In this document: one piece after another, positions 4,902-11,762 of the stretch
How the letters are laid out: each line of letters begins with the position of its first letter
How positions within the stretch are numbered: position 1 is the first letter of the stretch
Assembly (NCBI GenBank): GCA_016211245.1
Contig: JACQSQ010000037.1
Coordinates: 1-11,902 of the forward strand
DNA: 11,902 bases
Source: Candidatus Woesearchaeota archaeon
GTDB lineage: Archaea > Nanobdellota > Nanobdellia > Woesearchaeales > GW2011-AR4
Reading direction: 5' to 3'
The notes under the pieces: model-generated
What the model was told of the DNA's origin: nothing
Seen by the model: only the letters and a program-made list of their open reading frames with translations
The model's database searches: none
Position numbers and translations under genes: made by a program

Positions 4902-6461
4902 TTATCCATCCCAGTCCCTCAGGCTAATCTGCCCCTTTCTCTTGTTTTCCGGAACTTCTGGCTCTTCCTGCCCCAATTGTTTTTTCACGCCTAATGCGAT
5001 TTTCTCGCCCAATAACTGGGTCAGGGTAGACAAATCGGCATTTTTGGCATCTTTGATATCCCTGATCCTGTTCCTGAACAATATCCTTGCCCTAACCCTT
5101 CCTATATTCTCAAGCCTTACAAGCGGCAATAATTCCTCTTTTACTCCGTACTTCAGTCTCAGCCTCAATTTAACTATCTCCTTTACCAGATACTGGTAGT
5201 GCATTATCTTGCTTATTTCCTCAGCCGAGTAAAGAAGCCAGTCAGCTATGTCTATTTTTGCCCTTAATTCGCCGGGCCTTATGTTGTATTCCTCCAATAA
5301 AAACTGCTCGTCCTGCTCGTTAATCCATGAATTGAACATGATTGCGGTTTTCACAGAATTCAGGAACTCCTCGTACTCGGGCTCGTACATTGAAGGCTCG
5401 TTCTCCAGGATAAAATCGCTGAACTCCAGCATAGACTCCTGGATTTTGTCGTGCTCCCTGAGGCCGACTTTAAGCATCGGGCGTATTTCCAGGGTGTGCG
5501 AGGCCATCTGCAGGAATGAAAATGCATCAAGCTTCTTGTCAGAAGCATTTCTCAGGCACGTTATCATGAAATTTGCCGTTAAAGGGTCTATGTAAAGCTC
5601 TGCAACCCTTTTTCCTATCAAAGTAGCCTTAAATTTCTGCTCTTTCAGCTCATTTGCGCTTGCAAAATCGCCATCCCCGGAAACCATTATGAATTCCCAC
5701 TCTTCCAGCATATCTATTACCTTGCTGATTATTGAATGTAGCCTTCTCAGGTCCTTGAACTGATGGGCGTAAAAGGTTTTGTCAAAAAAATCAAACAAGT
5801 CTTTTTTTGCTGTGATGAAATTTGCGGCGATTAATGAAAGCACGTATGTTCGCAAAACGGGCTCAACTGCGAGCTTTGAATATATTTCCTCAGGAGCCCC
5901 ATTAACATACCTTTCTTCTATTTTCTCTTTCTCAGAATTAGATATTGCGATTGTAATTGATTGGCCTTCATTGTCGTAATTTGGCCTGCCGGCTCTGCCG
6001 GACATCTGCATGTAATCCAGGACGGGAATCCAGCTTAGGCCATGGACCGTATACCTTTTCAGGTCCTTTATTATCGCGCGGAAAGCTGGCAAGTCAACGC
6101 CGTACGCAAGCGTTGGGGTGCAGCAAATTATTTTTATAATGCCATTCCTGAAATTGTCTTCTATAATGTCCTTCTGCTTTTGCACCAGACCAGCGTGATG
6201 GAAGGCTATTCCTTTTTTTAGGCAATAAGCCAGCCTCTCGCATTGCTTTGTCGGCTTTGAGAGGGAGCTTAACGCGCTCTCTGACAGCGAGTCCAGAACT
6301 TCATTTTCGCTTTTCAGCTTTTTTGATATCTCCTCTGCTGTCTTTTCAGCGGATTTTTTCGTGTTCACGAAGATTAGGGCCTGTTTCCCTATTCTTATTG
6401 TGTCAATGGCAATGTTGAGGACTGCGCTGTCAAAATCTTCATCAATGCCTAATGGTTTCAT
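4902..6461 (-). CDS. Hel308-like superfamily 2 helicase lacking the first RecA domain
   Basis: The 519 residues correspond to the C-terminal two thirds of archaeal Hel308 (usually about 700 residues), a 3'-5' DNA helicase of stalled-fork processing. Present are RecA2 (about 10-190) with motif IV (ALIFVNTKKSAE), motif V (CCTPTLAYGVDLPA, 113-126) and motif VI (QMSGRAGRP, 152-160). Then follow a winged-helix region (about 195-290), the ratchet helical domain (about 295-430) and a helix-hairpin-helix end (LVRLENIGRVRARILFRN). The C-terminus QISLRDW resembles a PCNA-binding box. RecA1, with Walker A, DExH and motif III, is entirely absent, and no coding sequence for it lies upstream: the frame meets a stop at 6519-6521 and the next gene is unrelated. 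A TATA box 26 nt before the ATG suggests the half gene is expressed, so a split enzyme with a separate RecA1 partner is plausible. Confidence 0.88.
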   Translation of the reverse strand: MKPLGIDEDFDSAVLNIAIDTIRIGKQALIFVNTKKSAEKTAEEISKKLKSENEVLDSLSESALSSLSKPTKQCERLAYCLKKGIAFHHAGLVQKQKDIIEDNFRNGIIKIICCTPTLAYGVDLPAFRAIIKDLKRYTVHGLSWIPVLDYMQMSGRAGRPNYDNEGQSITIAISNSEKEKIEERYVNGAPEEIYSKLAVEPVLRTYVLSLIAANFITAKKDLFDFFDKTFYAHQFKDLRRLHSIISKVIDMLEEWEFIMVSGDGDFASANELKEQKFKATLIGKRVAELYIDPLTANFMITCLRNASDKKLDAFSFLQMASHTLEIRPMLKVGLREHDKIQESMLEFSDFILENEPSMYEPEYEEFLNSVKTAIMFNSWINEQDEQFLLEEYNIRPGELRAKIDIADWLLYSAEEISKIMHYQYLVKEIVKLRLRLKYGVKEELLPLVRLENIGRVRARILFRNRIRDIKDAKNADLSTLTQLLGEKIALGVKKQLGQEEPEVPENKRKGQISLRDWDG

Positions 6462-6483
6462 AAGGGGAATCAGGAAGAGGTGG

Positions 6484-6491
6484 TTTATAAA
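6484..6491 (-). promoter_or_regulatory. TATA box of the half-length helicase
   Basis: TTTATAAA is centred 26 nt before the ATG at 6461, consistent with a leaderless transcript that begins exactly at the RecA2 domain. It supports an independent gene rather than a broken end. Confidence 0.6.
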
Positions 6492-6529
6492 GTTTTTTGA
6501 AAAAAATATTAGAATTAATTATGATGAAT

Positions 6530-6871
6530 TTATTTCAAAAGTTTTGCTATTGATTTCCCTATTTTAACAGCCGTTACTGTCAAAACTCCGTATGTGAAGG
6601 GAAGCCAAAGCGGAGCCTCAAGTATAGTTGGGTTTCCATACTTCCAGATGCCGGCTGGAACAAGGATTAAATCAATAATAGGGCCAAGAATAAAACTTGC
6701 AAAGTACACTACTCTTTCTTCTTGATCGGCCCATTTAAGTAAAACAAAAGCGGATATAACTATAAGGGTTAGGGTTAATGCAATATTTTTTTGCCATAGA
6801 TAATAAAGCAATAAAATATTTAATGCGTAAATTAAAAATCCTATAAAAATATCTTTTTTAATTTTATCCAT
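6530..6871 (-). CDS. Small integral membrane protein with about four helices
   Basis: The 113-residue protein has about four hydrophobic segments: 9-26 (FIGFLIYALNILLLYYLW), 29-46, 56-73 (VYFASFILGPIIDLILVPAG) and 88-107. Between the last two is the polar loop IWKYGNPTILEAPLWLPFTYG, rich in Trp and Pro. This loop followed by a helix recalls small uncharacterised membrane families of archaea and bacteria, but I cannot name one with certainty. The start is supported by a TTTATAAA box 26 nt upstream. It lies between the PKD surface-protein gene and the helicase on the same strand, each with its own promoter. Function unknown. Confidence 0.75.
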   Translation of the reverse strand: MDKIKKDIFIGFLIYALNILLLYYLWQKNIALTLTLIVISAFVLLKWADQEERVVYFASFILGPIIDLILVPAGIWKYGNPTILEAPLWLPFTYGVLTVTAVKIGKSIAKLLK

Positions 6872-6893
6872 ATTTTTTAATATAAACTTAGAG

Positions 6894-6901
6894 TTTATAA
6901 A
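6894..6901 (-). promoter_or_regulatory. TATA box of the small membrane protein
   Basis: TTTATAAA is centred 26 nt before the ATG at 6871, again at leaderless spacing. It sits within the 32-base gap after the PKD protein gene. Confidence 0.6.
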
Positions 6902-6903
6902 TA

Positions 6904-9177
6904 TTATACAACAGTGACTGTTATTATATGCTCAACCAAATAGGTTCCGTCGCTAACCGTCACTTTTATAGTTTTTGTTCCCTTGCTTGTAAAGGTTCTT
7001 TGATGATAAGCGTTTCCATCATGCTTGTCCAAAAATCCGAAGTCCCATGTGTAGGCAAGCTTGTCTCCATTGTCGTCGACAGCCTTGACAAAAAGCAATA
7101 CTGGCTGGTTTAGCCTTGCAACAACGTAATCGCTTGAGTCTACAATCCTTGGCGGGGTATTTTTGGAGTTTAGAGCGCCTGATGTGACGGATTTTTCGGA
7201 AATCCTTGTCTCTTTTTTGACGGTTATGTTGAACTTCCTTGTGGATGTGTAGGTTTCATTCAAATAAGGGATGGCACTTGCATTTTGCTTTATGAAAACG
7301 CTTATGCCGTGCTCTGCCTTTTCAATTCCGTCGCTTACTGTAACCTTGACCTGCTTTTCACCAGGAGTTGAGAAAGTCCTTTGGTGCTTGTCGCTTGCAA
7401 CATACTTTTCAAAAAGCCCAAAATCCCATACGTAGCTTAGCGCATCTCCGTCAGGATCCATGGCGCTCACAAACATAAATACCGGGACATTCGCATCGGC
7501 GAAAACTGTGCTCGTGCCATTAATGATTTTTGGAGCCCTGTTCCTGTCTTCAACCTGTATTACTGCGATTTGCTTTGCTGCAAGCCTTCCATCCCCCACA
7601 ACAAATATTATTTCAAGATTTTTTAATTCCCCCCTGGCTGCTGTTGAATAGGAAGGCGTCCATGTAAACACATTGCCTTCAAGCGCGTAATTTTCCGGCG
7701 GATTTTCAATAGAATACCTCAAACTGTCGCCGTCAGGATCGTAAGAGTCAAGCAGTATAACCACTTCTTCCCCTTCTTTCACTTTTCTGTCCGGTACTTT
7801 TTCGAAAACAGGGGCCCTGTTGGTGTTGTTTATCACTATCTGCGCTATTTTTGTGGTCTCGAGGGAGCCGTCATTTGCGGTCACTTTAACTTCATAAGCG
7901 CCCGCATCGTCAAAATCTGTGGCGTAAGTGTCGCTTGTCATGAATCCAGAGTAGGTTATTTTTATTGAATCGCCGTCCAGGTCGTATGCATTCGGCAATA
8001 TCCTGATTGTGTCGCCTTCCCTTACATTTATCGGGCTAAAGTCTTCCACGACAGGCGCCCTGTTTACATCACGGACAGTAATTACTACATTATTCACAAC
8101 GCTTTTGTCATTTGAGGAAGCTACAAACTGAACATAGAAATTCTTGTTCAGGGCTTTTAGCTTGTCAATCATGTAATCGACGAAATTATCCTTCTTTACC
8201 GTATCAAAGCCAGGCGCCCATGTGAACTTATTGGCTTCCAATTTAGCGCCTTCCGGCATGCTTTTTGCGGAATAAACAACTTCATCGCCGTCAGCATCTG
8301 TGGCTTTCAGGACAATTGCCGCTTCCTGCCCTTCATTCACGACAACATTGTCAATTTTCTCAAAAACAGGGGGTCTGTCAACATTATTCACAACAACTTC
8401 CACATCAGCTGAGCCTTTAAAGCCGCTGCCTTGGGCATTAATCATCACATTGTACGAGCCTGCATCGTCAAAACCTGTTTGCCATTCATTGTCATTTCCA
8501 ACAGGCTCTGAAATTGAATAATCAATCCCATAAGACTCAAAATCCGGCAACTTCAGGATTATTTTTTCTCCCTCATCCACTTGGGCATCTGGAATGGAGT
8601 CAAGAAGCCCCTGAACGTTAAAATCATGGACTATGACGCGCCATGCCATGCCTACAACATACAGGCCGTCAGAGACTTTAATCTCGACCTTATGCGTGCC
8701 AGCATCGCCAAATCCGGTTGAATAAGTAAAGCCTTGGCCGTCAGCCTTTTCTTGCCCGTCCACAAACCACTTATAAGACAATTCGTCATTGTTCAGGTCG
8801 CTCGCGGAAACATTAAAGAAAACGGATTTGCCTTCTTCTATGCTGACCGGGTCTTCAGGCGCACGCAAATCTATAGTTGGCTGCTCCTCTTTCCTTTTGA
8901 CAGTTATTTGCACATACTCTGAAACAGACGCCTGGCCGTCAGAGACTATTATTTCGGTGTCGTAAGTGCCCGCATCCCCATATGTTGTCTGCCATTCGCC
9001 GTTATCGTCCAATGGCGGGGCATAGCTAACATCCAATTTATCATTATCGGGATCGAATGCCCTGGGCTCCACCTTTAGCTTTTCCGTTTCCTGTATCACA
9101 AAAGTGCTCACGGAACTTACAATATAAGGAAAGAACATCAAAAAGATTACTAAAAGTATCAGGATGCTTCTTCTCAT
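6904..9177 (-). CDS. Secreted PKD/cadherin-like multi-domain surface protein
   Basis: The 757-residue protein begins with a signal peptide (RRS followed by a hydrophobic core, cleavage around residues 21-25). About eight Ig-like beta domains follow, at roughly 26-94, 100-184, 195-264, 270-368, 375-449, 455-543, 548-629 and, after a Ser/Thr-rich linker, 674-757. Recurring features are calcium-site-like motifs (FDPDND, DPDGD, DLDGD, TDADGD), a GEWQTTYGDAG or FDDAG turn, V(T/K)VSDG, and interdomain VNRAP(V) linkers; domains 7 and 8 have the PKD-type YVWDFG. No C-terminal anchor or sorting signal is seen, so it may be released or bound to a partner. A role in cell-surface architecture or contact with other cells is inferred. 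It is downstream of a lipoprotein with the same domains, 33 bases away, probably in one operon. Confidence 0.88.
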   Translation of the reverse strand: MRRSILILLVIFLMFFPYIVSSVSTFVIQETEKLKVEPRAFDPDNDKLDVSYAPPLDDNGEWQTTYGDAGTYDTEIIVSDGQASVSEYVQITVKRKEEQPTIDLRAPEDPVSIEEGKSVFFNVSASDLNNDELSYKWFVDGQEKADGQGFTYSTGFGDAGTHKVEIKVSDGLYVVGMAWRVIVHDFNVQGLLDSIPDAQVDEGEKIILKLPDFESYGIDYSISEPVGNDNEWQTGFDDAGSYNVMINAQGSGFKGSADVEVVVNNVDRPPVFEKIDNVVVNEGQEAAIVLKATDADGDEVVYSAKSMPEGAKLEANKFTWAPGFDTVKKDNFVDYMIDKLKALNKNFYVQFVASSNDKSVVNNVVITVRDVNRAPVVEDFSPINVREGDTIRILPNAYDLDGDSIKITYSGFMTSDTYATDFDDAGAYEVKVTANDGSLETTKIAQIVINNTNRAPVFEKVPDRKVKEGEEVVILLDSYDPDGDSLRYSIENPPENYALEGNVFTWTPSYSTAARGELKNLEIIFVVGDGRLAAKQIAVIQVEDRNRAPKIINGTSTVFADANVPVFMFVSAMDPDGDALSYVWDFGLFEKYVASDKHQRTFSTPGEKQVKVTVSDGIEKAEHGISVFIKQNASAIPYLNETYTSTRKFNITVKKETRISEKSVTSGALNSKNTPPRIVDSSDYVVARLNQPVLLFVKAVDDNGDKLAYTWDFGFLDKHDGNAYHQRTFTSKGTKTIKVTVSDGTYLVEHIITVTVV

Positions 9178-9210
9178 TATTCCCCCAACAATAAAAAAAT
9201 AAAAATAAAT

Positions 9211-10251
9211 TTATGATTTCTGCAGGACATCTACTATGACTGGAGGCCTGTTCACATTTTCAACCGTCAAGGTCAGTGTTTCCTCTGTTATGTCAGTGCC
9301 GTCGCTCACTCCGACAATCAATTCGTATTCGCCTGCGCTGTCGTAGTCTGTCTGCCACTCAAATACATTTTCGTCTTGCGTGAATCTTGAGTCGCTTATC
9401 GAATAGGCCAAATCGTCGCCATCCTCATCGGTGGCCCTTACAGTGATAGCCACAGTATCAGTTTCCTTTGACTTTAGGTTGCCTATTTGCTCCATCACAG
9501 GATACCTGTTGACATTCAACACTTCAACAGACCATATTCTGGACGCGCTTGACAAACCGTCTGAGACGTCAACCTTCACGGTGTGCGTTTCGGCGCTGTC
9601 GTAGTCGCTTTGGTAAGTGTACTCTGAACCGGAGCCAACTTCCTCCCCGTCAAACTTCCAGGAGTATGCCAAAGGATCCTTGTTCAGGTCGCTTGATTCG
9701 ACCCTGAAATCAATCGATTCGGTTTCGCTTATCACCAAAGAGCTTTCTATAGGCCATGAGTTATCAATTGTTGGAGTCTCTTCCTTCTTGTTAACTATTA
9801 TCAAAATGTCTCTTGAGTCTGTGGCTTTGCCGTCAGAGACTGTTATAGCGACTGTGTACTCGCCTGCATCGCCGTATGTTGTCTGCCATTCTCCTTTTTC
9901 ACTCAATGGCGAAGTAAATGTAAAAACAAGCTTGTCAGCGTCAGGGTCCTCTGCCTTAGGCACCAAGTCAACCAAGTCGGTTTCCTGAACTACAACAACA
10001 AATGGAGTCTCTTTTGGGGTTTCATCAACCATGACTTCTTCTTCAATCTCTTCTTCTGTCAAGCCTTCAGCAGGCTCTTCCTCTGTCACTTCCGGAACTT
10101 CTTCTGCCGGGGCCGGCTCCATTGACTCGTTATCTGGAGGAGCTGCAACTTGCCCTGTAGTGCCGTAAAGGGTTTGGTAAACCTCGCAGCTGCTTAGCAA
10201 GAACATAGAAACAACCAAAAACACAATCAGTGAGCTTGTTTTAAAATTCAT
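9211..10251 (-). CDS. PKD-domain lipoprotein, paralogue of the downstream surface protein
   Basis: This is a 346-residue exported protein. A hydrophobic signal segment (about 7-20) ends in the lipobox LSSC with C22 as the probable lipid-modified residue. An acidic Pro/Glu-rich linker (about 36-82) follows, then three Ig-like PKD/cadherin-type domains (about 85-160, 166-245, 250-340). GEWQTTYGDAG and the following DLNKDPLAYSWKFDG closely parallel domains 1-2 of the 757-residue neighbour, so the two are related by duplication. The ATG at 10251 is chosen over a TTG two codons upstream because AGGAGG at 10260-10265 is 8 bases from the ATG. The lipobox implies membrane anchoring at the outer face, with the linker reaching out. 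It could anchor or partner the larger protein through similar domains. Specific ligand unknown. Confidence 0.85.
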   Translation of the reverse strand: MNFKTSSLIVFLVVSMFLLSSCEVYQTLYGTTGQVAAPPDNESMEPAPAEEVPEVTEEEPAEGLTEEEIEEEVMVDETPKETPFVVVVQETDLVDLVPKAEDPDADKLVFTFTSPLSEKGEWQTTYGDAGEYTVAITVSDGKATDSRDILIIVNKKEETPTIDNSWPIESSLVISETESIDFRVESSDLNKDPLAYSWKFDGEEVGSGSEYTYQSDYDSAETHTVKVDVSDGLSSASRIWSVEVLNVNRYPVMEQIGNLKSKETDTVAITVRATDEDGDDLAYSISDSRFTQDENVFEWQTDYDSAGEYELIVGVSDGTDITEETLTLTVENVNRPPVIVDVLQKS

Positions 10252-10293
10252 TATCAACCCCTCCTATGCATATTTTTTAGCAAAAATTAAAGT

Positions 10294-10315
10294 GTTGCCA
10301 TTATAGAATAGCAAC
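10294..10315. promoter_or_regulatory. Inverted repeat GTTGC-N12-GCAAC upstream of the lipoprotein gene
   Basis: Five-base arms lie just downstream of the candidate TATA box, where the transcript would begin. It may be an operator, but with such short arms chance occurrence is quite possible. Confidence 0.25.
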
Positions 10316-10316
10316 C

Positions 10317-10327
10317 TATATTTAAAC
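10317..10327 (-). promoter_or_regulatory. Candidate TATA box of the PKD surface-protein operon
   Basis: The minus strand reads GTTTAAATATA. Initiation about 26 nt downstream would give a leader of roughly 45 nt containing the AGGAGG site, unlike the leaderless genes nearby. Confidence 0.45.
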
Positions 10328-10391
10328 TTTGTGGTGGTGAACAAAAAATTTTTAGTGGGTCCGGACGGATTTGAACCGTCGACCTCTGCCT

Positions 10392-10407
10392 CTCGGAATT
10401 AATTCTT
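10392..10407 (-). other. 16-nt intron in tRNA-Ile, position 37/38
   Basis: The short insertion (AAGAATTAATTCCGAG in RNA sense) separates CTGATA from A-GGCAG at the canonical archaeal intron site. The bulge-helix-bulge is weak: three of four central pairs form, and the inner hairpin is GAA-TTAA-TTC. It is close to the minimum size for such introns. Confidence 0.72.
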
Positions 10408-10424
10408 TATCAGAGCAGCGCTCT

Positions 10425-10445
10425 AATTGCCCAGCATTGAATGCT
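10425..10445 (-). other. 21-nt non-canonical intron in the D-loop of tRNA-Ile
   Basis: The insertion lies between CCTGGT and AGAGC; its removal restores a perfect D arm. It folds as a GCAT-TCA-ATGC hairpin on a GCCT/GGGC helix, with bulges GGTA and AATTA near both ends, a relaxed bulge-helix-bulge. Ends are ambiguous because TAG occurs at both junctions. Confidence 0.75.
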
Positions 10446-10492
10446 ACCAGGCTGAGCTACGAACCCGCAATTAGAATTGAAAAATAAGTTTA

Positions 10493-10500
10493 TTTATAAA
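10493..10500 (-). promoter_or_regulatory. TATA box of tRNA-Ile
   Basis: TTTATAAA is centred 30 nt before the tRNA 5' end. It directly follows the stop codon of the ferredoxin gene (10504-10506), so the tRNA has its own promoter at the end of that operon. Confidence 0.6.
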
Positions 10501-10503
10501 GTT

Positions 10504-10800
10504 TTATCCGATTGACTCAAGAATAATCTCCTTTATTTTCTGCAATTCCTCTTTCTTTACTTCCTTGAACCATAGCTGGTCGGGATAAATAACTATTGTT
10601 GCACCGACATTATTGCAGAATCCCAGGCAGCCGGTTCTTGTGACCCAGACTTTTGATGCCAAGCCATTTGATTTTGTCCAGTCTTTTAATTCTTTAAATA
10701 TTTCGTACCCTTTTACATGGGAGCAGCAGTCTTTCCCAGCTTCTCTTTCATTTGTGCAGATAAGGATGTGCTTTATTGGCTTGTACGGGATTTGCTGCAT
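10504..10800 (-). CDS. Thioredoxin-like [2Fe-2S] ferredoxin
   Basis: The 98 residues match the thioredoxin-fold [2Fe-2S] ferredoxin family. They open with HILICTNERE (C15), continue with KDCCSHVKGYEIFKEL (C25, C26), then VTRTGCLGFCNN (C58, C62) and the typical VIYPDQLWFKEVKKEELQKI ending. Cluster ligands are most likely C15, C25 or C26, C58 and C62; the second Cys of the CC pair is extra. Such proteins act as soluble electron carriers or as modules of NuoE/HoxF-type complexes; here it stands alone. The ATG at 10798-10800 is three bases after the racemase stop, and GGAG inside the racemase 3' end (10810-10813) serves as binding site, so translation is probably coupled. The electron partner is not visible in the window. 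Confidence 0.88.
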   Translation of the reverse strand: MQQIPYKPIKHILICTNEREAGKDCCSHVKGYEIFKELKDWTKSNGLASKVWVTRTGCLGFCNNVGATIVIYPDQLWFKEVKKEELQKIKEIILESIG

Positions 10801-10803
10801 TTT

Positions 10804-11496
10804 TTATTTCTCCAGGGCGTATTCAAGCGCTTTTCTTGCCAATAATCTGGTTGTATCAATAAACGGCAGAGGAGAATTTTCTTCGCTTATTACCAATGGG
10901 AGCTCTGTGCATCCAAGAATAACGGCATCGCATCCCTGCTTTTTTAAGGAATTTATAACTTTGATTATTTTTTGTGGCGTGTCTTTTGCAGTTTTTGCCG
11001 GGACTATTTCGTTATAAATAGTGTCATTGACTATTTTCTGCTCGTGCTGATTTGGAGTGACAGGAATTAAATGATATTTCTCTAAAGACTCATTGAACAA
11101 TCCACCGCTCATTGTCATTCCGACCCCAAGAATCCCGACCTTTTTGAAGTTTTTTTGCTTGCATTCTTTTGCCGCAATTTCTACTATGCTTAAAACAGGT
11201 ATGGGGGATATCCGTTTTATATCGTCAAATGCGAAATGAACGGAATTTGCAGGGATGATTGCAAAGTCAGCCCCGCATGAATCAAGTTTTTTTATTGAGT
11301 CATTTATTAATTCTGCGAGCGCTCTCCAATCTTTTTTGTTAAAAGGCCCGATGAATTTATGGAAAGACCGGTTATGCAGGGAAATCTCGGGATGATGGTT
11401 CAATCCCATTATTTTTGAAGCCTCGGAGCAGATAGTCTTGTAGCACAGAGAAGTCCCTTCCGAGGTTATGCCTACAATGCCGATGTGCTTTGCCAT
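10804..11496 (-). CDS. Aspartate/glutamate racemase-family protein with one catalytic Cys replaced
   Basis: The 230-residue protein matches the cofactor-independent Asp/Glu racemase family (YgeA, archaeal aspartate racemase). It opens IGIVGITSEGTSLCYKTI, carries FAIIPANSVHFAFDDI (79-93) and CDAVILGCTELPLVI (189-203), and has the usual two-lobed length. The enzyme normally uses two Cys as acid/base, one in CNTxH and one in GCTE. Here the second is present (C196), but the first position is A83 in ANSVH. The protein may therefore act on one face only, be a lyase- or isomerase-like variant, or be inactive as a racemase. The start is supported by a TATA box 26 nt upstream (leaderless). It forms an operon with the [2Fe-2S] ferredoxin. 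It is cytoplasmic and the substrate is unproven. Confidence 0.87.
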   Translation of the reverse strand: MAKHIGIVGITSEGTSLCYKTICSEASKIMGLNHHPEISLHNRSFHKFIGPFNKKDWRALAELINDSIKKLDSCGADFAIIPANSVHFAFDDIKRISPIPVLSIVEIAAKECKQKNFKKVGILGVGMTMSGGLFNESLEKYHLIPVTPNQHEQKIVNDTIYNEIVPAKTAKDTPQKIIKVINSLKKQGCDAVILGCTELPLVISEENSPLPFIDTTRLLARKALEYALEK

Positions 11497-11518
11497 TTAG
11501 GGAAGGTTGATATGAGGG

Positions 11519-11526
11519 TTAATAAA
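11519..11526 (-). promoter_or_regulatory. TATA box of the racemase-ferredoxin operon
   Basis: The minus strand reads TTTATTAA, centred 26 nt before the ATG at 11496, again leaderless spacing; no Shine-Dalgarno is needed or seen. Confidence 0.55.
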
Positions 11527-11555
11527 CTTTATCAGAGAAAAGAAACGCCTCCGGT

Positions 11556-11579
11556 CACTGGACAAAAAAGCACTGGACA
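11556..11579 (+). repeat. Direct repeat CACTGGACA, two copies
   Basis: CACTGGACA occurs at 11556-11564 and 11571-11579, a 15-bp period, in the region between divergent genes. It could be a tandem regulatory site or simple duplication; two copies are too few to say. Confidence 0.35.
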
Positions 11580-11621
11580 TTCGCTGACGCAGGGTATTTA
11601 AAGTAGAATTTCTTGAAAACT

Positions 11622-11713
11622 GAAAAAGAGAACACGCAAAACTGCTAAATAATGATTTTCGGTCTTCAACACAAAAAATCAATTATGCAGTTTCGCTTAT
11701 AATTCTCTTTTTC
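11622..11713. repeat. Long imperfect hairpin (about 92 bp) upstream of the LAGLIDADG gene
   Basis: The ends are a perfect 11-bp inverted repeat (GAAAAAGAGAA at 11622-11632; complement at 11703-11713). Inside, further arms pair in register: AAACTGC 11639-11645 with 11687-11693 (7 bp), ATAAT 11649-11653 with 11682-11686 (5 bp), and GATTTT 11654-11659 with 11675-11680 (6 bp), around a 15-nt loop at 11660-11674. About 29 bp pair in total, separated by small bulges. No convincing ORF covers it. It may be a structured RNA, a transcription terminator pair, or a small inverted-repeat element. Confidence 0.6.
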
Positions 11714-11732
11714 TTAGATTCCAAAGGTTTTG

Positions 11733-11740
11733 TATAAATA
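11733..11740 (+). promoter_or_regulatory. Candidate TATA box of the LAGLIDADG gene
   Basis: TATAAATA is centred 26 nt before the ATG at 11763, the same spacing as leaderless genes here. But GGAGGT at 11749-11754 is a good Shine-Dalgarno 8 nt from the ATG and would be lost from such a transcript. An alternative box, TTATAA at 11697-11702 in the hairpin arm, would keep it. Confidence 0.4.
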
Positions 11741-11762
11741 AAAACTTTGGAGGTAGGTTGAG

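Larger units (their letters stand above)
10356..10466 (-). tRNA. tRNA-Ile(GAT) with two introns
   Basis: On the minus strand the acceptor stem GGGTTCG pairs with CGGACCC, leaving discriminator A at 10356. The T arm is GACGG-TTCAAAT-CCGTC and the variable loop AGGTC. The gene is 111 nt, but removing 21 nt in the D-loop and 16 nt after position 37 gives a canonical 74-nt tRNA: D arm GCTC-AGCCTGGTA-GAGC, and anticodon stem CTGCT/GGCAG with loop CTGATAA, anticodon GAT. This fits standard tRNA-Ile, including A37-A38. CCA is not encoded. A TTTATAAA box sits 30 nt upstream. The exact splice points may shift by one or two bases, but neither insertion can be accommodated in a normal cloverleaf. Confidence 0.88.

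Noticed and set aside
6462..6529. Frameshifted N-terminal helicase coding just upstream of the half gene
   Set aside because: The frame meets a stop at 6519-6521, no helicase motifs occur in any frame, and the next gene is a membrane protein.
10252..10257. Upstream TTG start of the lipoprotein
   Set aside because: AGGAGG would be only 2 bases away from the TTG but is 8 from the ATG at 10251.
11497..11682. 61-codon minus-strand ORF between the racemase and the LAGLIDADG gene
   Set aside because: It crosses the racemase promoter and the long hairpin, has no binding site and no recognisable protein character.
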